This document shows, piece by piece, positions 11,318 through 22,617 of a stretch of DNA of 64,000 nt. The translations under genes and the position numbers were made by a program. The DNA is taken from positions 42,736,079 through 42,800,078 of the forward strand of contig CM055313.2 in assembly GCA_029255685.2 (NCBI GenBank), read 5' to 3'. Under the pieces are notes generated by a model, which made no database searches, was not told where the DNA came from, and saw only the letters and a program-made list of their open reading frames with translations. The DNA is from Silene conica (lineage: Eukaryota; Streptophyta; Magnoliopsida; Caryophyllales; Caryophyllaceae). Positions within the stretch are counted from its first letter, which is position 1; each line of letters opens with the position of its first letter.

Positions 11318-11961
11318 AACTGGCAGTGTCAGAATTCAAAATTTCGTTCCAAAAAAATCTCTTTCTTTTACATGTTATCACTCCCGTTCTTCATTCAAAA
11401 TATTTGGGAGTCCTTTCTTATATATAATGTGAGAGTTGTGCTACAAAAGAGCACCTTCTTAATATCAAAAGCTGTGAAATATGTTGTTAGGAATCAGTTT
11501 TACTAGCTTGGCTACTAACCCAACATATCCAAAAACATCTTAACCTCTTTTTACCTTTCACCTCACATATCTCTCATTACCTCAAATTGCATGTGCCCAA
11601 GTCACTTGATGAGTATACGTATACATAGTTGTGGAATTCTTGTTCATGTTAGATTGCAGGCATGTTTCCATGGGTCGAAGTTAGGTGAGTGTCCTTACAA
11701 TATACTTCTTTCTATCTTTTACTTATATTCACCCTTTGCTTCATGAGTGTCTCGAGCGTACCGCGAGAGTCCATGGTATATATAAAGTCTCTATAGTCTT
11801 TATTTTTGCAACTTTGACAACACCATAACTAGTTTGCATGATTTGAATACTTTCTCATTTTGTTCTTGGCATTGGTTTAGGCTTACATGTAAATTTCGTT
11901 CTGAGATTGAAATCGTTTCAATAGTTAAGATCGAGTCTATTTCTTGCTTGAGGGCAAGCAA

Positions 11962-11979
11962 GGTTTGGTTTGGGGAATT
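11962..11979 (+). other. polypurine tract of G0
   Basis: GGTTTGGTTTGGGGAATT directly before the LTR start TGATGCGTGTC. This is the plus-strand DNA primer site. Confidence 0.88.
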
Positions 11980-12251
11980 TGATGCGTGTCTATTTATGAT
12001 GTTTTATATCTATTTTTACACGCATTTTGTCACTCATTTACTATGTTTTAGCCTTTATTTCCCAACAATTGTCTACTTTCGTATTTTTATGCTCTTTTGC
12101 AGAATTATGCGGAAAAGGGACGATTTTATACCAAATTTATGCCCTCGGGATTTTTACATGACCAAGGAGCATGGACAAGTCAACTCGATGCGCGAACCAA
12201 GTACCAAGAAGTCAAACCGAGAAGAAATCAAAGCAGACCTATAGGAAAGTA

Positions 12252-12363
12252 GGTCGACCGACCTACTACTCTGGTCGGTCGACCAGGCGACTGTTATAAA
12301 AAGACCAGAATTCCATCAAGCCCGACAAGAGGTCGACCGACCTGCTACCTAAGTCGGTCGACC
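12252..12363. repeat. two palindrome pairs in the G0 LTR
   Basis: Starts 12252/12273 and 12331/12352, both 21 bp. In each pair the first site is GGTCGACCGACC and the second is its reverse complement (the last has A for the first G), so each pair can form a 12-bp stem with a 9-nt loop. Confidence 0.95.
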
Positions 12364-12873
12364 ACAGCGCAGACCCAGAAAAATTCCGCAAAGCCCATTC
12401 AAGTGATTAGGTCATTAGGAAACTCTTTATTTCCGCCTATTTAAGCTAATCTCGTGTTTAGGGTTAAACATCTATTATCCAGCTACAATTCAGTTTTCAA
12501 TCTAGTAATCTTTGATCTATCAAGTTCTCTATTTTAGTTTTAATCTTTCAATAATCATCAAACACTTTTCTTTAGTTTTATTCATTGTGATCATCAATCT
12601 TTCCGCGATACTCAATAAAGTTTGTTCCTTTCTGCCTTAATCCTTGTTTCCGGTAATTCTCTTCTTTAGAATTTCTTGCATCCGGTTTAAGTTAGAATCC
12701 CCAAGCCTTTATTGTTAATGCATGCGTAGATTAATGATCGCTATGAACTCCGTTTTTATTAATGTTATTATTGTTATTTCAATTTTTATGAGTAGCTAAA
12801 TTCCATATGTTAGGATGTAGGGAGTAAATAACGTAGATGGTGCGAATTCCGAGACCGACTGTAGCAGCGCCTT

Positions 12874-12947
12874 GGTCGGCCAACCAGCCTAACTGGTCGG
12901 TCGAATGAGGTGTTGGTCGGCCTACTGGACTAGCTGGTCGGTCGACC
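12874..12947. repeat. four-site palindrome array in the G0 LTR
   Basis: Sites start at 12874, 12895, 12915 and 12936 (21, 20, 21), partly degenerate. G1 has only one pair at the matching place (56625/56646), so pair number varies. Confidence 0.9.
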
Positions 12948-13286
12948 AACGCGCGTATGTTTTCAGACCGTTTTTCTTCGGCGACCATAATAACTACAAT
13001 GAGACTGAAAGGAGACTTGTAGGATGTTAGTAATGACCTACCCAAGATTGAGATATACGGGAAGGGCATTGGTTTACGCTTTAAGACGGCTAGGTTACTT
13101 AAGACTGAAAGGTATGTGACCTAGAATTTAGGAATCACCCTTATTATTGACACCCAATAATTGTGAGACATAGGAACTAATAGCATAGGCCGAAAGGAGC
13201 TATTAGGTACCATAGACCGAAAGGATATGTTACACCCCTTACGCGACTGCAATACATGTTGACTTAGGATTTACACCATCGTAGCT

Positions 13287-14461
13287 TGAAGAGTCTATTG
13301 ACCTAGATATACTCAAGAAGGGGGGGTTGAATTGAGTATGCCAACTTTTTCGATTCTTCTTCGATGTGAGTTGTTGTGACGAAGTAACAGCAAGTAACGA
13401 GTAAGAACGATAAAATAAGGAGACACAATCTTTTGAAGTGGTTCAGTTTCACAAATCGAAACCTACGTCCACTATTCTCGATTAATAAATTTAGTACCTT
13501 CTCCGGATTACAATTTTATCAACCCAAATCGTACAACTTTGATGTTAGTTGTAACTCAATCTAGATACCGTAAAATATCTAGCTACGACAAGTACCGTGA
13601 AATACTTGCTTACAATGAGTACCGCTAAATACTCGAATCTATCTTAAGTAAGTAAGATAAACTTTTAACACCTTCTTGTATTTCAACGATTTTGAACGAA
13701 TGAATGTTCTTCAATGTTTGTAGTCTTGATTACGAGATTTGACAATGATTAGCACGAATATCGAGACGTACATGAGGTATCGCTCGGTTCTTTCTCTTTG
13801 AGCGTGAGGCGTGTGTATTCTTTTGTCTTGGACGTGTGATGTAGTATGTATATATACTAATTTAGATCTAGGTTGAATCCTAGATAGTTTAGGAATATTA
13901 CTTTATCTAGAATTCTTATCCTAGGTAATATTCTAAAACTTAATCTTACTTGATTTAGGAAAGGACTCTAATAAGATATTATTAATTTAGACATAAGATA
14001 ATATTTCCACAAACCAATTTGATTTAGGAAATATCTTATACCATAAAATATAGTATCCTACTTTAAATCAATTCCTAATTCTTGTCAAGATATAATAAAT
14101 TATATCTTTAACTAAATCCTAGTTTGACTTTAAGTAAATTAAATAAACACATATTATTTATTTAATTAATCCTTAAAGACAATATAAAACGTGTTACTTA
14201 ACCACACGCACAACGAGATACACGATCCCGAGGCGCACGGTTCCCAAGGTACACGTTCCATAGAATACGTTTTCCGAGGCATATTTCACGAAGCACGTTT
14301 CTCTAGGAGTTTAGATTATGACAATATCGGTTAGAATAAAATCCTTAGTATATTAGAATTAATATTTATCTCATAAGATAAATATCTTAATTCTTGTTAA
14401 CCAAAGAATATTTTTATTCTAAAAACCGCTTTTAAGATTACTAAATTAATATATGACAATA
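13287..14461 (-). repeat. 3' LTR of copia C, segment 1
   Basis: Starts TGAAGAGTCTATTGACC and aligns with 35102-36017 followed by 44526 onwards. It ends at G2's target duplication CAATA (14457-14461). Confidence 0.92.
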
Positions 14462-15891
14462 TGATGTGTCTTATTTTTATATGATTTTCACCCCTCTTTT
14501 AGCTCATCTTTACATGATAATTTGCACTTAATGAGGTGATTTTATGAGCTAATTCCGTGTTGTAGGTGTTTTGCATGTTTTGTTGCATTTTGTAGGAAAC
14601 GGAGCAAGTTGCGACCTTTTTCTATCATTTTGGCATTCACCGAGCACCACGAGGCTACTTGGAGCGAGTTTTGGCCATGTAAGGGCATTTTGGGAAGATT
14701 CGCTCATTCCCGAGGAAGAAGAAATGAAATTTGGTTGGTACTTGAGCCAAGAAAGTTAGAACTAGTAAAGAAAAGAAGAGATTGCAAGGTCCCCGGATTG
14801 CTGTTCGAACCCCAGAATCTCGGGGTTGATGCGAGATAGCCATATGCCTCAAATGTTGCGCCCCCGAGACTTGTTCAAACCCCAGAATCTTGGGGTTTGA
14901 TACCTGAGCAATTCGTGGCCTCAAATGCTGCGCCCCTTAGGATTGTTTGGTCCCCGGATTTTCGGGGATTGTGCAACTGAGCAACTCTTCACTTTCCTAG
15001 CTAGTTTTTGTATATAAACTCATCACTAGAGAGCTTTTTATTCATGCTTTTTCATACATTTCCCTAAATCTACAAAAACCTAGTTCTCTTTATGTTCTTA
15101 GTTTTTTTAATCATCAACATTTATGCTTTAATTTCGGGTTTTATTTGAAGATTACTTTGCTCTTATTAATCAAGTTCTTGTTCTTATTTCCTTAAGTTGA
15201 TAATTTCTTTTCCTTACTTTTATATTATCTTTTTAATTCCAATTTATATATTCTTATCATGTTTATGTTAATTAAATCAATCTTTGTTAGTTTATATATA
15301 ATCATGAGTGAGTAGTTTTATAATCTAGGGTTTAGGGAAGCCATGTTAGATTAGTAACTGATAATTGTTGAATTGGGATTTATTATTATTAATTTGTTGT
15401 TTCTATAACATGCTTGTTATATATTGTTAACCTTTGATTCTTGATCACAATTATTGGTTATCTTGTTAATTCGTTTCCTAAGACCGAAAGTCGGGGATAG
15501 AATTTGGCTAAGCATGTTTTGTAGTGCGACCTAGTAAGTGCGAGAGCCCGCTATTAATCGTTCTAAGACTAGTAATAAAATCGAGAGATAATTGCTAATA
15601 AGTCTAGACAACTTTTGATCATATGTTTCCCCAATTCGACATCAATTATTGCTAATTTACATGTGTGAACCTATTTCCCTAGATCTTTTATTATCATTGT
15701 TTTACATCTCAATTTGTTATCGTTTTAATCATCAAACCAATCAATCAATCGAATCGACCTTGATAGAATTCTAACCATAGCTTGTCATATTGCATCTACC
15801 GTCTCCCTGAGATCGACCCCTACTTCCTTATCTACATTTATTTGTTAGTTAAGCCTAGGGTATCTTTGTTAGGTACGCGATAAGCCTATCA
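14462..15891 (+). repeat. 5' LTR of G2
   Basis: 1430 bp, begins TGATGTGTCTTATT and ends AAGCCTATCA. Near-identical to 25672-27101. Contains a TATATAAACTCATC sequence near 15010 that could be a TATA box, and the hairpin cassette at 14791-14970. Confidence 0.95.
14791..14970 (+). repeat. CCCC...GGGG hairpin cassette in the G2 LTR
   Basis: Inverted repeats AACCCCAGAATCTCGGGGTT (14808-14827), a near copy at 14878-14897, and TCCCCGGATTTTCGGGGA (14951-14968); period 70-73 bp. TGCGCCCC boxes lie between them. The 3' LTR copy is at 26001-26180. Inverted relatives are at 21845-22028. Confidence 0.9.
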
Positions 15892-15896
15892 AATTT

Positions 15897-15914
15897 TGGC
15901 GCCGTTGCCGGGGA
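15897..15914 (+). other. primer binding site, Asp tRNA (G2)
   Basis: TGGCGCCGTTGCCGGGGA, the classic Athila/Tat PBS complementary to the 3' end of tRNA-Asp, five bases after the LTR. Confidence 0.95.
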
Positions 15915-16025
15915 GCACGGTTTTCTTGCTTTGTGATTAGTTGAATTTTATCTTGTTTTTCCTTGTCTTAGGGAACACTTGTTCCTTAAGACCGTTACTT
16001 ACAATCCTCTCTAGATTGTTGTCTT

Positions 16026-16607
16026 ATGCCCAGGTCCTCACGGGTTGGTGAACTACTTCCGGTTGATCCCGAGCCCGAGAAAACCTTGCGTAGACGACAA
16101 CGTTTCTTGAAGGAAATTTCTGAAGCTGCAACTCTTGCACAACTTGAAAGTGCGACAAAGTCTTATTTAGAAGACCTTCAAATACTTGAGGAAGGAGAAG
16201 TTTCCAATTCACAACCAATAAGGAAGATGGTCCGTTTATCCGATCATTCTAAGCCCACCGCGGCTATGCTTCCTAGAGGTATTGCTACTGCCCAAATTGA
16301 TGCGGCAAATTTTGAGATAAAGCCGGCTTTTATTAGCCTTGTTGAGAGAAAGCAATTCGGTGGAGGTCCATTGGAAGATCCTAATTTGCACATCACAAAT
16401 TTTTGTGATTATTGCTCGATGATTAGGCAAACGGGTGTGACACAAAAGCAAATAAGGGAGATACTCTTCCCTTTTTCATTGAGAGACAACGCCAAGTTGT
16501 GGATTAATATAGGCTTGATAGGACCGCTTTGGGGATCACCAACAGGGAAACATTGGCTCTCGCATTTTATCAAAAATATTTTCCACCGGAAAAGACCCAA
16601 CAATTGA
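16026..16607 (+). pseudogene. gag: G2 gag N-terminal part
   Basis: Starts at the first ATG after the PBS; its N-terminus (RVGELLPVDPE) aligns with that of the intact G1 Gag (QGELLPLDHE), which supports the start. It contains the start of the retrotransposon gag domain (FEIKPAFISLVERKQFGG, LFPFSLRDNAKLW). Gag similarity leaves this frame near 16510 and continues in the frame of the next ORF, so a single frameshift splits the gene. The last 30 or so residues are out of frame. Confidence 0.9.
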
Positions 16608-19243
16608 GAAGCCAAATCACGGGGTTCCGTCAAAATGGTACTGAAAGCTTGTTTGAAGCATGGGAGAGGTATAAAGAGTTACAAAGGCAATGTCCTCATC
16701 ATGGGTTGGATCCTTGGTTTCTTGCAATCATATTCTACGATGGTTGTTGTGCCGAATCACGCCGAGTTTTGGCCTCCGCTAACAATGGGAGATTCGACCA
16801 AATTGATACGGAACTTGTTCATGCTACCATTGAATCCATGGCGGTGCATGACTCACAATACGCCAACACTCGCAACATCCCATTCAAGGCAAAGGAGGAG
16901 GACCCAAACGTGTCTCTTTTGAAAGCTCAAATAGCTCTCCTCCAACAAGTTGATAATCGGGGATCAAGTTCATCACAAACTTATGAACAAGTCAATGCTA
17001 CTAGCCAAATTGTGGTGTGTGACGCATGTGGTGGAGCGGGGCATTTTGCACAAGAATGTAGGAATACGGTTGAGCAAGTGAATGCTTATCAAAGTTTTAA
17101 ACAAAACTTTAATCCTTACTCCAACACCTACAATGAAGCTACAAAGTTTCACCCAAACTTGTCCTACAAAAGCACTAATGTGATAAATCCACAACATCAA
17201 AATCAACATGTCCTACAACAACAAAGGCAAGCTCAAGTCCCACCACCCGGTTTTCAACACCAAATTCACAGACCCCAACAAAATTTCCAACAAAATTTCC
17301 AACAAAATCCCCAACAAAACATTCAACAAGGGTTTCAACAACCTTTTCAAAATCAACAAGTTCAAGGTCAATCATCAAATTCCCAACAAAATAATCAACA
17401 AATGAGCAAGCTAGAGGCTTTGATGACACAAGTGGTTGAGACACAAAAGAACATGGCCACCCACATTCAAAAGAGTGACCAAGCTAGGGTTGCAACCATC
17501 AAAATGCTTGAAACCCAAATTGCTCAACTTGCCACTTCCAATGCTCAAAGACAACAAGGTCAATTGCAACCTCAAGGTGCACAACCTCATAACACCATAA
17601 ATGTCATCACATTGAGGAGTGGTACCACTTATGATGCACCCCAAATGCCAAATGTTGATGATGGGGTAGTTGGTGAGAAAAGAGATGATGTTGATCATAG
17701 CAACAAGGTTGATGAATCAAGAAAGGAGGGAGATGTTTCAAATAAAGTTGAGGAGCCGATTGTGGTAGAAGATGTGGAGGATACTCCTCCAAAGGTTGAT
17801 GCTCCGGTCAAAGTTCCAGAAAAGGTTCAAGTGCCTTTCCCACATAGATTAAGAAAGGCTCACAAGGAAACTCAGTTTGGTAAGTTCATGGAAGTGGTGA
17901 AAAACCTACAGGTAACCGTTCCTTTTACCGAACTAATTACCCAAATCCCCTCTTATACAAAGTTCATAAAAGACATTTTAACTAAGAAGAGGACTATTGA
18001 TGATGTTGAAACTATAGCATTCACCGCCGAGTGTAGTGCTCTTTTGCAAAACAAGTCCCCTCCTAAGTTAAAGGACCCAGGTAGCTTTTCCATTCCATGC
18101 ACCATTGGCACCTACACCATTGATAAAGCTTTATGTGACTTAGGTGCTAGTGTGAGTGTGATGCCTTACACTATTTGTGAAAAGTTGAACATGGGTGTTT
18201 TGAAATGTACTAGTGTCACCTTGCAAATGGCGGACCGTTCTATAAAACGCCCTTTGGGTATTTTGGAGGATGTGCCCGTTAAAGTTGGAAAATTTTTTAT
18301 TCCATTTGATTTTATTGTTCTTGACATTGCCGAAGATTCACAAATCCCAATCATTTTGGGAAGACCGTTTTTGCATACCGCAGGTGCGGTCATTGATGTC
18401 AAGAATGGTAAGATAACTTTGGAAATAGGTGATCAGACGATCACCTATAGTTTGAACAATGCCATGAAAAGTCCAATGCTAGAAGAGCCATGTTACTCCA
18501 TAGAAGTCATAGATGCTATTGATGTTATAATGGATGACTCATTGCCTCGATCTTTAATTAAAGATCCTTTGGAGGCACTTTTGTTGTTGGAATCTTTTGC
18601 AGGAGATGATGATATCGGCAATGATGAAATTGAAGCTTTGGAGGTGGACTTGGATGGAGAGGAGCTACCTTTGGAGGAAAGCTCTCAATTCATAGGTTTG
18701 GTTGCTATCCCTAAAGAAATTGAGGTACAAAAACCTGAACTCAAACCCCTCCCCTTGAACTTGAAGTATGCTTTTCTTGATGAATCGGAAATGTGCCCGG
18801 TCATAGTTAGTGCCCATTTGAGTGAGAGTCAATTGTCTTCTCTATTGGATTTGTTGAGAACACATAGAAAAGCCATTGGTTATACCCTTGATGATTTGAG
18901 GGGTATAAGCCCCGAATTTTGTATGCATAGAATTCATCTTGAAGAGGATCATAAACCATGTGTCCAAGGTCAACGTCGATTAAATCCTAACATGCAAGAA
19001 GTTGTCAAAAAGAAAGTCATGAAACTTTTAGATGCGGGAATTATCTATGCAATTTCCGATTCAAACTGGGTAAGCCCGGTCCAAGTGGTCCCTAAGAAAG
19101 GAGGGACTACGGTAGTCAAAAATGATAAGAATGAACTCATCCCTACTCGAATTGTGACGGGATGGCGCATGTGCATTGACTATAGGAGGTTGAATTTCGC
19201 CACCAAGAAGGACCATTACCCATTACCCATTACCCTTTATTGA
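16529..19243 (+). pseudogene. pol: G2 gag C-terminus, protease and RT N-terminus
   Basis: 904 codons open. Order: rest of the gag domain (ALAFYQKYFPPEKT), a CCHC zinc knuckle CDACGGAGHFAQEC near residue 164, a Gln/Asn/Pro-rich stretch about 225-300, an acidic linker, a protease with the Athila-type ALCDLGASVSVMP motif near residue 537 (catalytic Asp, with Leu in place of the usual Ser/Thr), LGRPFLHT, then the RT fingers ([34 protein letters not shown]). It ends where a 7-bp repeat unit, ATTACCC, appears one time too many (19211-19240) and shifts the frame just before the RT palm. Confidence 0.93.
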
Positions 19244-19247
19244 CCAA

Positions 19248-20963
19248 ATGTTGGAGAGGTTGGCATGTCATAAGTACTTTTGCTACTTAGATGGTTATTC
19301 GGGTTTCTTCCAAATACCCATACATCCCGATGACCAAGAGAAGACCACTTTCACTTGCCCTTATGGTACCTTTGCTTACCGTAGGATGCCCTTTGGTCTA
19401 TGTAATGCCCCCGCGACCTTCCAACGTTGCATGACTAGTATTTTCTCAGATTTCATTGAGTCGATCATGGAAGTTTTTATGGATGATTTTAGTGTCTATG
19501 GCACTACATTTGATGCATGTTTGGCCAACTTGACTAAGGTCTTGAAAAGATGTGAAGAAGTGGACTTAGTTTTGAATTGGGAGAACTGTCACTTCATGGT
19601 GAATGAAGGAGTGGTACTAGGCCATTTTGTTTTGGAAAGAGGTATTGAAGTAGATCGTGCTAAGGTTCAAGTAATTGAAAAACTTCCCCCTCCCGTGAAT
19701 GTCAAAGGTGTGCGGAGCTTTTTAGGTCATGCGGGGTTTTACCGTAGGTTTATCAAGGATTTTTCCAAAATTGCTAAGCCCCTTACCGAGCTCTTCTTAA
19801 AGGATGCTCCATTTGTGTTTACTAATGCTTGCCTTGAGTCATTCAACAAGATTAAGAAAGCCTTGATCTCCGCCCCTATCATCCAATCACCGGATTGGAG
19901 CTTGCCCTTTGAATTGATGTGTGATGCAAGTGACTATGCGGTGGGTGCCGTACTTGGACAAAGGAAAGACAAGGCGCTCCATGCACTCTACTATGCGAGC
20001 AAAACGTTGGATGAAGCTCAAATCAACTATGCCACTACCGATAAGGAGCTTCTTGCTATTGTCTATGCCTTAGACAAATTTCGTTCCTACTTGATTGGCT
20101 CCAAAGTCATTGTCCACACCGATCACGCCGCCTTAAAGCATCTACTTTCAAAGAAGGAGGCAAAGCCAAGGCTCATTAGATGGATCTTGCTCTTGCAAGA
20201 ATTTGATCTTGAGATTCGTGACAAGAAAGGCGCCGAAAATGTTGTTGCCGATCACCTCTCCCGTTTGAGGTTTGATGATGGGGGTATTCATAGACCTATT
20301 GATGATTCTTTTGTCGTTGACTCCTTGATGATGGTAGATGAGAATACACCATGGTATGCCGATATTGCCAATTATCTTGTTGGTCATGAGTTGCCGCCTA
20401 AACTTTCATATCAACAAAGAAAGAAGTTCATGCATGATGCCAAATTTTATCTTTGGCATGATCCTCATTTGTTCAAACATTGCTCCGATGGGCTATACCG
20501 GAGATGTATCCCGCAATGGGATGTGAAGGGTGTATTAGAAGGTTGTCATTCTTCTCCTTATGGTGGTCACCATGGACCATCTAAGACCGTTGCTAAGATT
20601 CTCCAATCCGGCTTCTACTGGCCTACTATGTTCCAAGATGCTAAGAATTTTGTGATGGCATGTGATGCTTGCCAAAGAACCGGCTCTATTTCAAGAAGGC
20701 ACGAGATGCCTCAAAATGGGATTCTTGAGGTTGGAATTTTCGATGTGTGGGGTATCGATTACCAAGGCCCTTTTCCTTCATCAAAGGGTAATTGTTATAT
20801 CTTGGTTGTCGTTGATTACGTTTCTAAATGGGTAGAAGCCATTGCTACTCCAACTAATGATGCCTGTCATGTCATAAGTTTGTTAAAAAAGATCATCTTT
20901 CCGCGCTTTGGTGTACCTAGAGCGGTGATTAGTGATCGTGGAACTCATTTTGGTGAGAAATAA
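19248..20963 (+). pseudogene. pol: G2 RT palm, RNase H and integrase N-terminal two-thirds
   Basis: 571 codons. [41 protein letters not shown], and FMDDFSVYG near residue 77 (Phe for the usual Tyr). RNase H starts near residue 225 ([14 protein letters not shown]) with [11 protein letters not shown]. Integrase: HHCC zinc domain about 433-480 (ending CDACQRTG), catalytic Asp in WGIDYQG (about 503) and SDRGTHF (about 563). RT, RNase H, integrase is the gypsy order. It ends at an in-frame TAA (20961-20963) within the integrase core; similarity continues beyond. Confidence 0.94.
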
Positions 20964-21643
20964 CTTGATGCATTGCTTGCTAAATACGGGGTTTCTCATA
21001 GAAGGGGCTTGGCCTACCATCCGCAAACAAGTGGCCAAGTCTAGGTCTCAAATCGTGAAATCAAATCCATTCTTGAAAAAGTTGTTGCCAAGTCAAGGAA
21101 GGATTGGAGTACAAAGCTAGATGACACCTTGTGGGCATATTGGACCGCTTTCAAGACACCTCTTGGTACTTCACCGTATAGGTTGGTCTATGGAAAAGCT
21201 TGTCATTTACCGGTAGAGATGGAACAAAAATCTTTTTGGGCTATTAAAGAGCTCAATTTTGATGCTACTCTTTGTGGAGAGAAGCGATTGTTGCAACTTA
21301 ATGAACTTGATGAATTCCGGTTGCCAGCTTATGAAAGTTCTCGTCTTTACAAGGAAAAGACAAAGCGGTGGCATGATAAGAAAATTCTCAAGAAAAATTT
21401 TATGATTGGTGATAAGGTGCTCTTGTTCAATTCCCTTTGAAGATTTTTCCGGGAAAACTAAGATCTAGGTGGTCCGGTCCATATACCGTTACTAATGTCA
21501 ACAAGCTTGGTTCCGTCGAGGTGATGACTACCAATGGTGAAAAATTCAAAGTCAACGGTCATCGATTAAAGATTTATCACGAGAGTGCAATAATTGGAGT
21601 CATGGAGGAGGTTTTCTTGGAACCTCCGTCTTTGAAGAATTAA
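20964..21643 (+). pseudogene. pol: G2 integrase C-terminal part
   Basis: Continues the integrase core after the TAA. A second in-frame stop (TAG near 21040) follows the HPQTSGQ block. The frame is then open through [22 protein letters not shown] and ends at 21440 by a one-base frameshift; the C-terminal FPGKLRSRWSGPYTV segment is in another frame (21437-21643). The final segment resembles the chromatin-contacting C-terminal domain of gypsy integrases. Confidence 0.88.
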
Positions 21644-21844
21644 TCTGTTCATGCGTTCTACGTCTAGCAAGACTTTAAATTGCGCTTCTCGGGAGGCAAC
21701 CCGAGTTTAGCTTTTTTTTAATTTTTGTTTACTTCTTTTGTTTTATTTTCAAGAAAGGATGCTTAATTGTGCTTCTTGTTAATTTTGTAGGTGTCTCAAG
21801 TTGTTGCTTTCTTCGTCTTGCGGAAGTGCTAACTAGTGGTTTTG

Positions 21845-22028
21845 AACCCCAGAAAATCGGGGTTTAAACAAGAGTTGGGGGCGCAGCAATTTCACGCTTG
21901 AAAGCCAACGTGTTGGAACCCCGAGATGTCGGGGATCAAACATATCTTGGGGGCGCAGCAATTTCACGCTTGAAAGCCAACGTGTTGGAACCCCGAGATG
22001 TCGGGGATCAAACTTATCTTGGGGGCGG
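21845..22028 (-). repeat. inverted hairpin cassette upstream of the env-like ORF (G2)
   Basis: Inverted repeats start at 21845, 21917 and 21989, an exact 72-bp period. The last two units are nearly identical. Reverse-complemented, the unit (TGCGCCCCC, then a CCCC...GGGG hairpin) matches the LTR cassette at 14791-14970. Confidence 0.9.
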
Positions 22029-22617
22029 AACATCTCGTAAAAAAAAATAATAATAAAAAAAAAAAAGCAAAAACAAGAAGCCAAAAGAACAGTTTCACGT
22101 GAAATAAAAACACAAAACAACATTAAATCTTTTTTCCTACCGCCACCAACCCGCAACCACCACCACCACCACCTTCACCATCCATCACTGCCGCCAACAC
22201 CTTCCGCCGCACGCTGCTGCCATGTCGTATGTCGCGCGTTGTTGCTGATCCCGCGCTTCTGCTACTCTACTCTCTGCGCCGACGTTGTTGCTGCTGCTCC
22301 TGCCGACGACTGCTTCCGTCATCTACTGTCGTCCGTCGCGCGCCATTGTCTGCTGCTGCCTGCCGCCGACTGCTGCCGCCGGCCACCAGCCTGCTCTTCC
22401 CTCTCCATTCACTTCCCATTCCCAATCACTCTAATCCTAACCCTAATTTCGATTTGGGTTTATTTTGTGACGGGTTTTCAGTATACAATCTGTTTCGTAT
22501 TGATTTCGTATTGTTTTTGTGCTTTTCGCTGAACACTTACGCTCTATATCGATATTGTGATTGCTTTTCGCTCTCTTTGTGTTCTAATTTGCGACTTTTT
22601 CAGATTTTCACCTCATA
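22029..22617 (+). other. G2 leader of the third ORF
   Basis: No gene identified. Starts with an A-rich run, then a CCG/CCA-rich segment (22140-22400). A pyrimidine tract ending in CAG at about 22602 lies just before the ATG and could be a splice acceptor, as expected if the third ORF is expressed from a spliced RNA. That is inference. Confidence 0.5.

Larger units (their letters stand above)
9782..11961 (+). other. G0 non-coding region between gag-protease and 3' LTR
   Basis: No credible gene. It contains palindrome pairs at 10025-10120 and 11285-11317, a stable hairpin at 10337-10371, two PPT-like motifs (near 10358 and 10497) and a purine-rich tract at 11168-11267. It aligns along its length with 57538-59575 of G1 (opposite strand), so it is a conserved part of the element. 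Small ORFs such as 10413-10766 and 11834-12244 lack family features. Confidence 0.75.
9227..13286 (+). mobile_element. Athila-like gypsy element G0, 3' half (continues at 45131-45383)
   Basis: From left: the C-terminal end of a gag-protease ORF, 2.2 kb of non-coding DNA, a PPT and most of a 3' LTR. All parts align in order with G1 read on its minus strand (60080 down to 56250). Its 5' half is beyond copia A and B. Its LTR is cut at 13286 by copia C and resumes at 45131. No RT or integrase lies between protease and LTR, as in G1, so G0 is probably the same gag-protease-only family. Confidence 0.88.
11980..13286 (+). repeat. 3' LTR of G0, first segment
   Basis: Begins TGATGCGTGTC and aligns with the G1 LTR (57519 down to about 56250). 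Interrupted at 13286 by copia C. The last five bases (TAGCT, 13282-13286) are the target duplication repeated at 45126-45130. Confidence 0.92.

Noticed and set aside
14571-14924. ORFs in the G2 LTR repeated at 25781-26134
   Set aside because: LTR duplicates; they run through the hairpin cassette and have no family match I recognise.
15897-15914. tRNA gene fragments at PBS sites
   Set aside because: Only the 11-18 nt complementary to tRNA 3' ends are present, next to LTRs; no tRNA body.
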